From positions 1 through 64,000 of the forward strand of contig JANXAQ010000061.1 of NCBI GenBank assembly GCA_025062105.1: 64,000 nucleotides of DNA. Direction: 5' to 3'. Shown here piece by piece: positions 63,948 through 64,000 of the stretch. The notes beneath the pieces are model-generated. The model was not told the DNA's origin. It searched no databases and saw nothing but the letters and a program-made list of their open reading frames with translations. Each line of letters begins with the position of its first letter. Within the stretch, counting starts at the first letter, position 1. A program made the translations under genes and the position numbers. This DNA comes from Thermoguttaceae bacterium. GTDB lineage: Bacteria; Planctomycetota; Planctomycetia; Pirellulales; Thermoguttaceae.

Positions 63948-64000
63948 TCGCTGTTATACACAAGTTAGCGTTGAAATGCTCGGATATCAGTTCAGGCAAA
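63948..64000 (+). mobile_element. PR-F element, cut by window end
   Basis: Starts TCGCTGTTATACACAAG and continues into TCAGTTCAGGCAAA. Same order as the 62400 copy. Confidence 0.72.

Overview
The window reads as a chromosomal segment of a Planctomycetota bacterium. This is inferred from family content, not from a marker gene: a DUF1559 pseudopilin-like protein, Tat-exported Gfo/Idh/MocA-type and isomerase-fold-like proteins, very long TPR proteins, paired FabZ-like dehydratases around FabG/ACP/FabF, and an ExbB with an N-terminal signal segment. About 29 genes are supported. They cover only roughly 56 % of the 64 kb, which is very low for a bacterium. I recognised no tRNA, rRNA, CRISPR array or prophage.

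Gene layout: 1.4-4.8 kb minus strand, coiled-coil lipoprotein-like protein and DUF1559 pseudopilin-like protein; 5.9-9.9 kb, an MvhD-MetV-MetF methylene-tetrahydrofolate reductase module; 11.5-19.5 kb, a fatty-acid cluster (FabZ-like, FabG, acyl carrier protein, second FabZ-like, FabF); 19.9-20.4 kb, a dead IS5-family transposase; 21.7-23.3 kb minus, a Tat protein; 24.5-32.8 kb, a small monooxygenase, a 1709-residue membrane TPR protein, DprA, PurE (minus); 34.3-38.1 kb, two tandem Hsp70 proteins, the first membrane-anchored; 38.7-48.0 kb, Gfo/Idh/MocA protein, beta-propeller-like exported protein, shortened glycosyltransferase, exported unknown, acyl-CoA/ACP synthetase; 49-56 kb, CheY-like regulator, small membrane protein, BON protein, lipoprotein; 56.7-63.3 kb, large TPR protein, ExbB/TolQ and ExbD/TolR.

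The dominant and unexpected content is between the genes. Nearly every gap is packed with short (about 75-290 bp) non-coding elements. I sorted these by eye into six dispersed families, called here PR-A to PR-F, plus one tandem array. PR-A (about 150 bp, ends GCTCGACTTTTGCC) and PR-B (about 155 bp, ends GAGGCTGTCC) sit between perfect 3-bp direct repeats of the form TNA. PR-D (about 110 bp, ends GGCTCTGTTGAAA) has 9-bp duplications. PR-C (about 190 bp, ends GGGAACCTCTGCA) has one clear 8-bp duplication. PR-F (about 280 bp) has 7-9 bp duplications. These are hallmarks of non-autonomous transposons (MITEs). The TNA and 9-bp signatures match the IS1031 and IS903 groups of the IS5 family, and an IS5-family transposase relic lies in the window. 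Several nests can be reconstructed base by base.

The elements affect the genes. They separate genes that normally form tight operons (mvhD/metV/metF, the fab genes, exbB/exbD). They abut stop and start codons (metF, the second Hsp70, the Gfo/Idh/MocA gene, purE). In one case an element has become the last ~43 codons of a TPR gene. Because PR-A/PR-B ends with a TNA duplication recreate the word C-TNA-G, each insertion appears to build new target sites, which would explain the end-to-end chains. All family assignments and coordinates are from reading the sequence by eye; no database search was possible.
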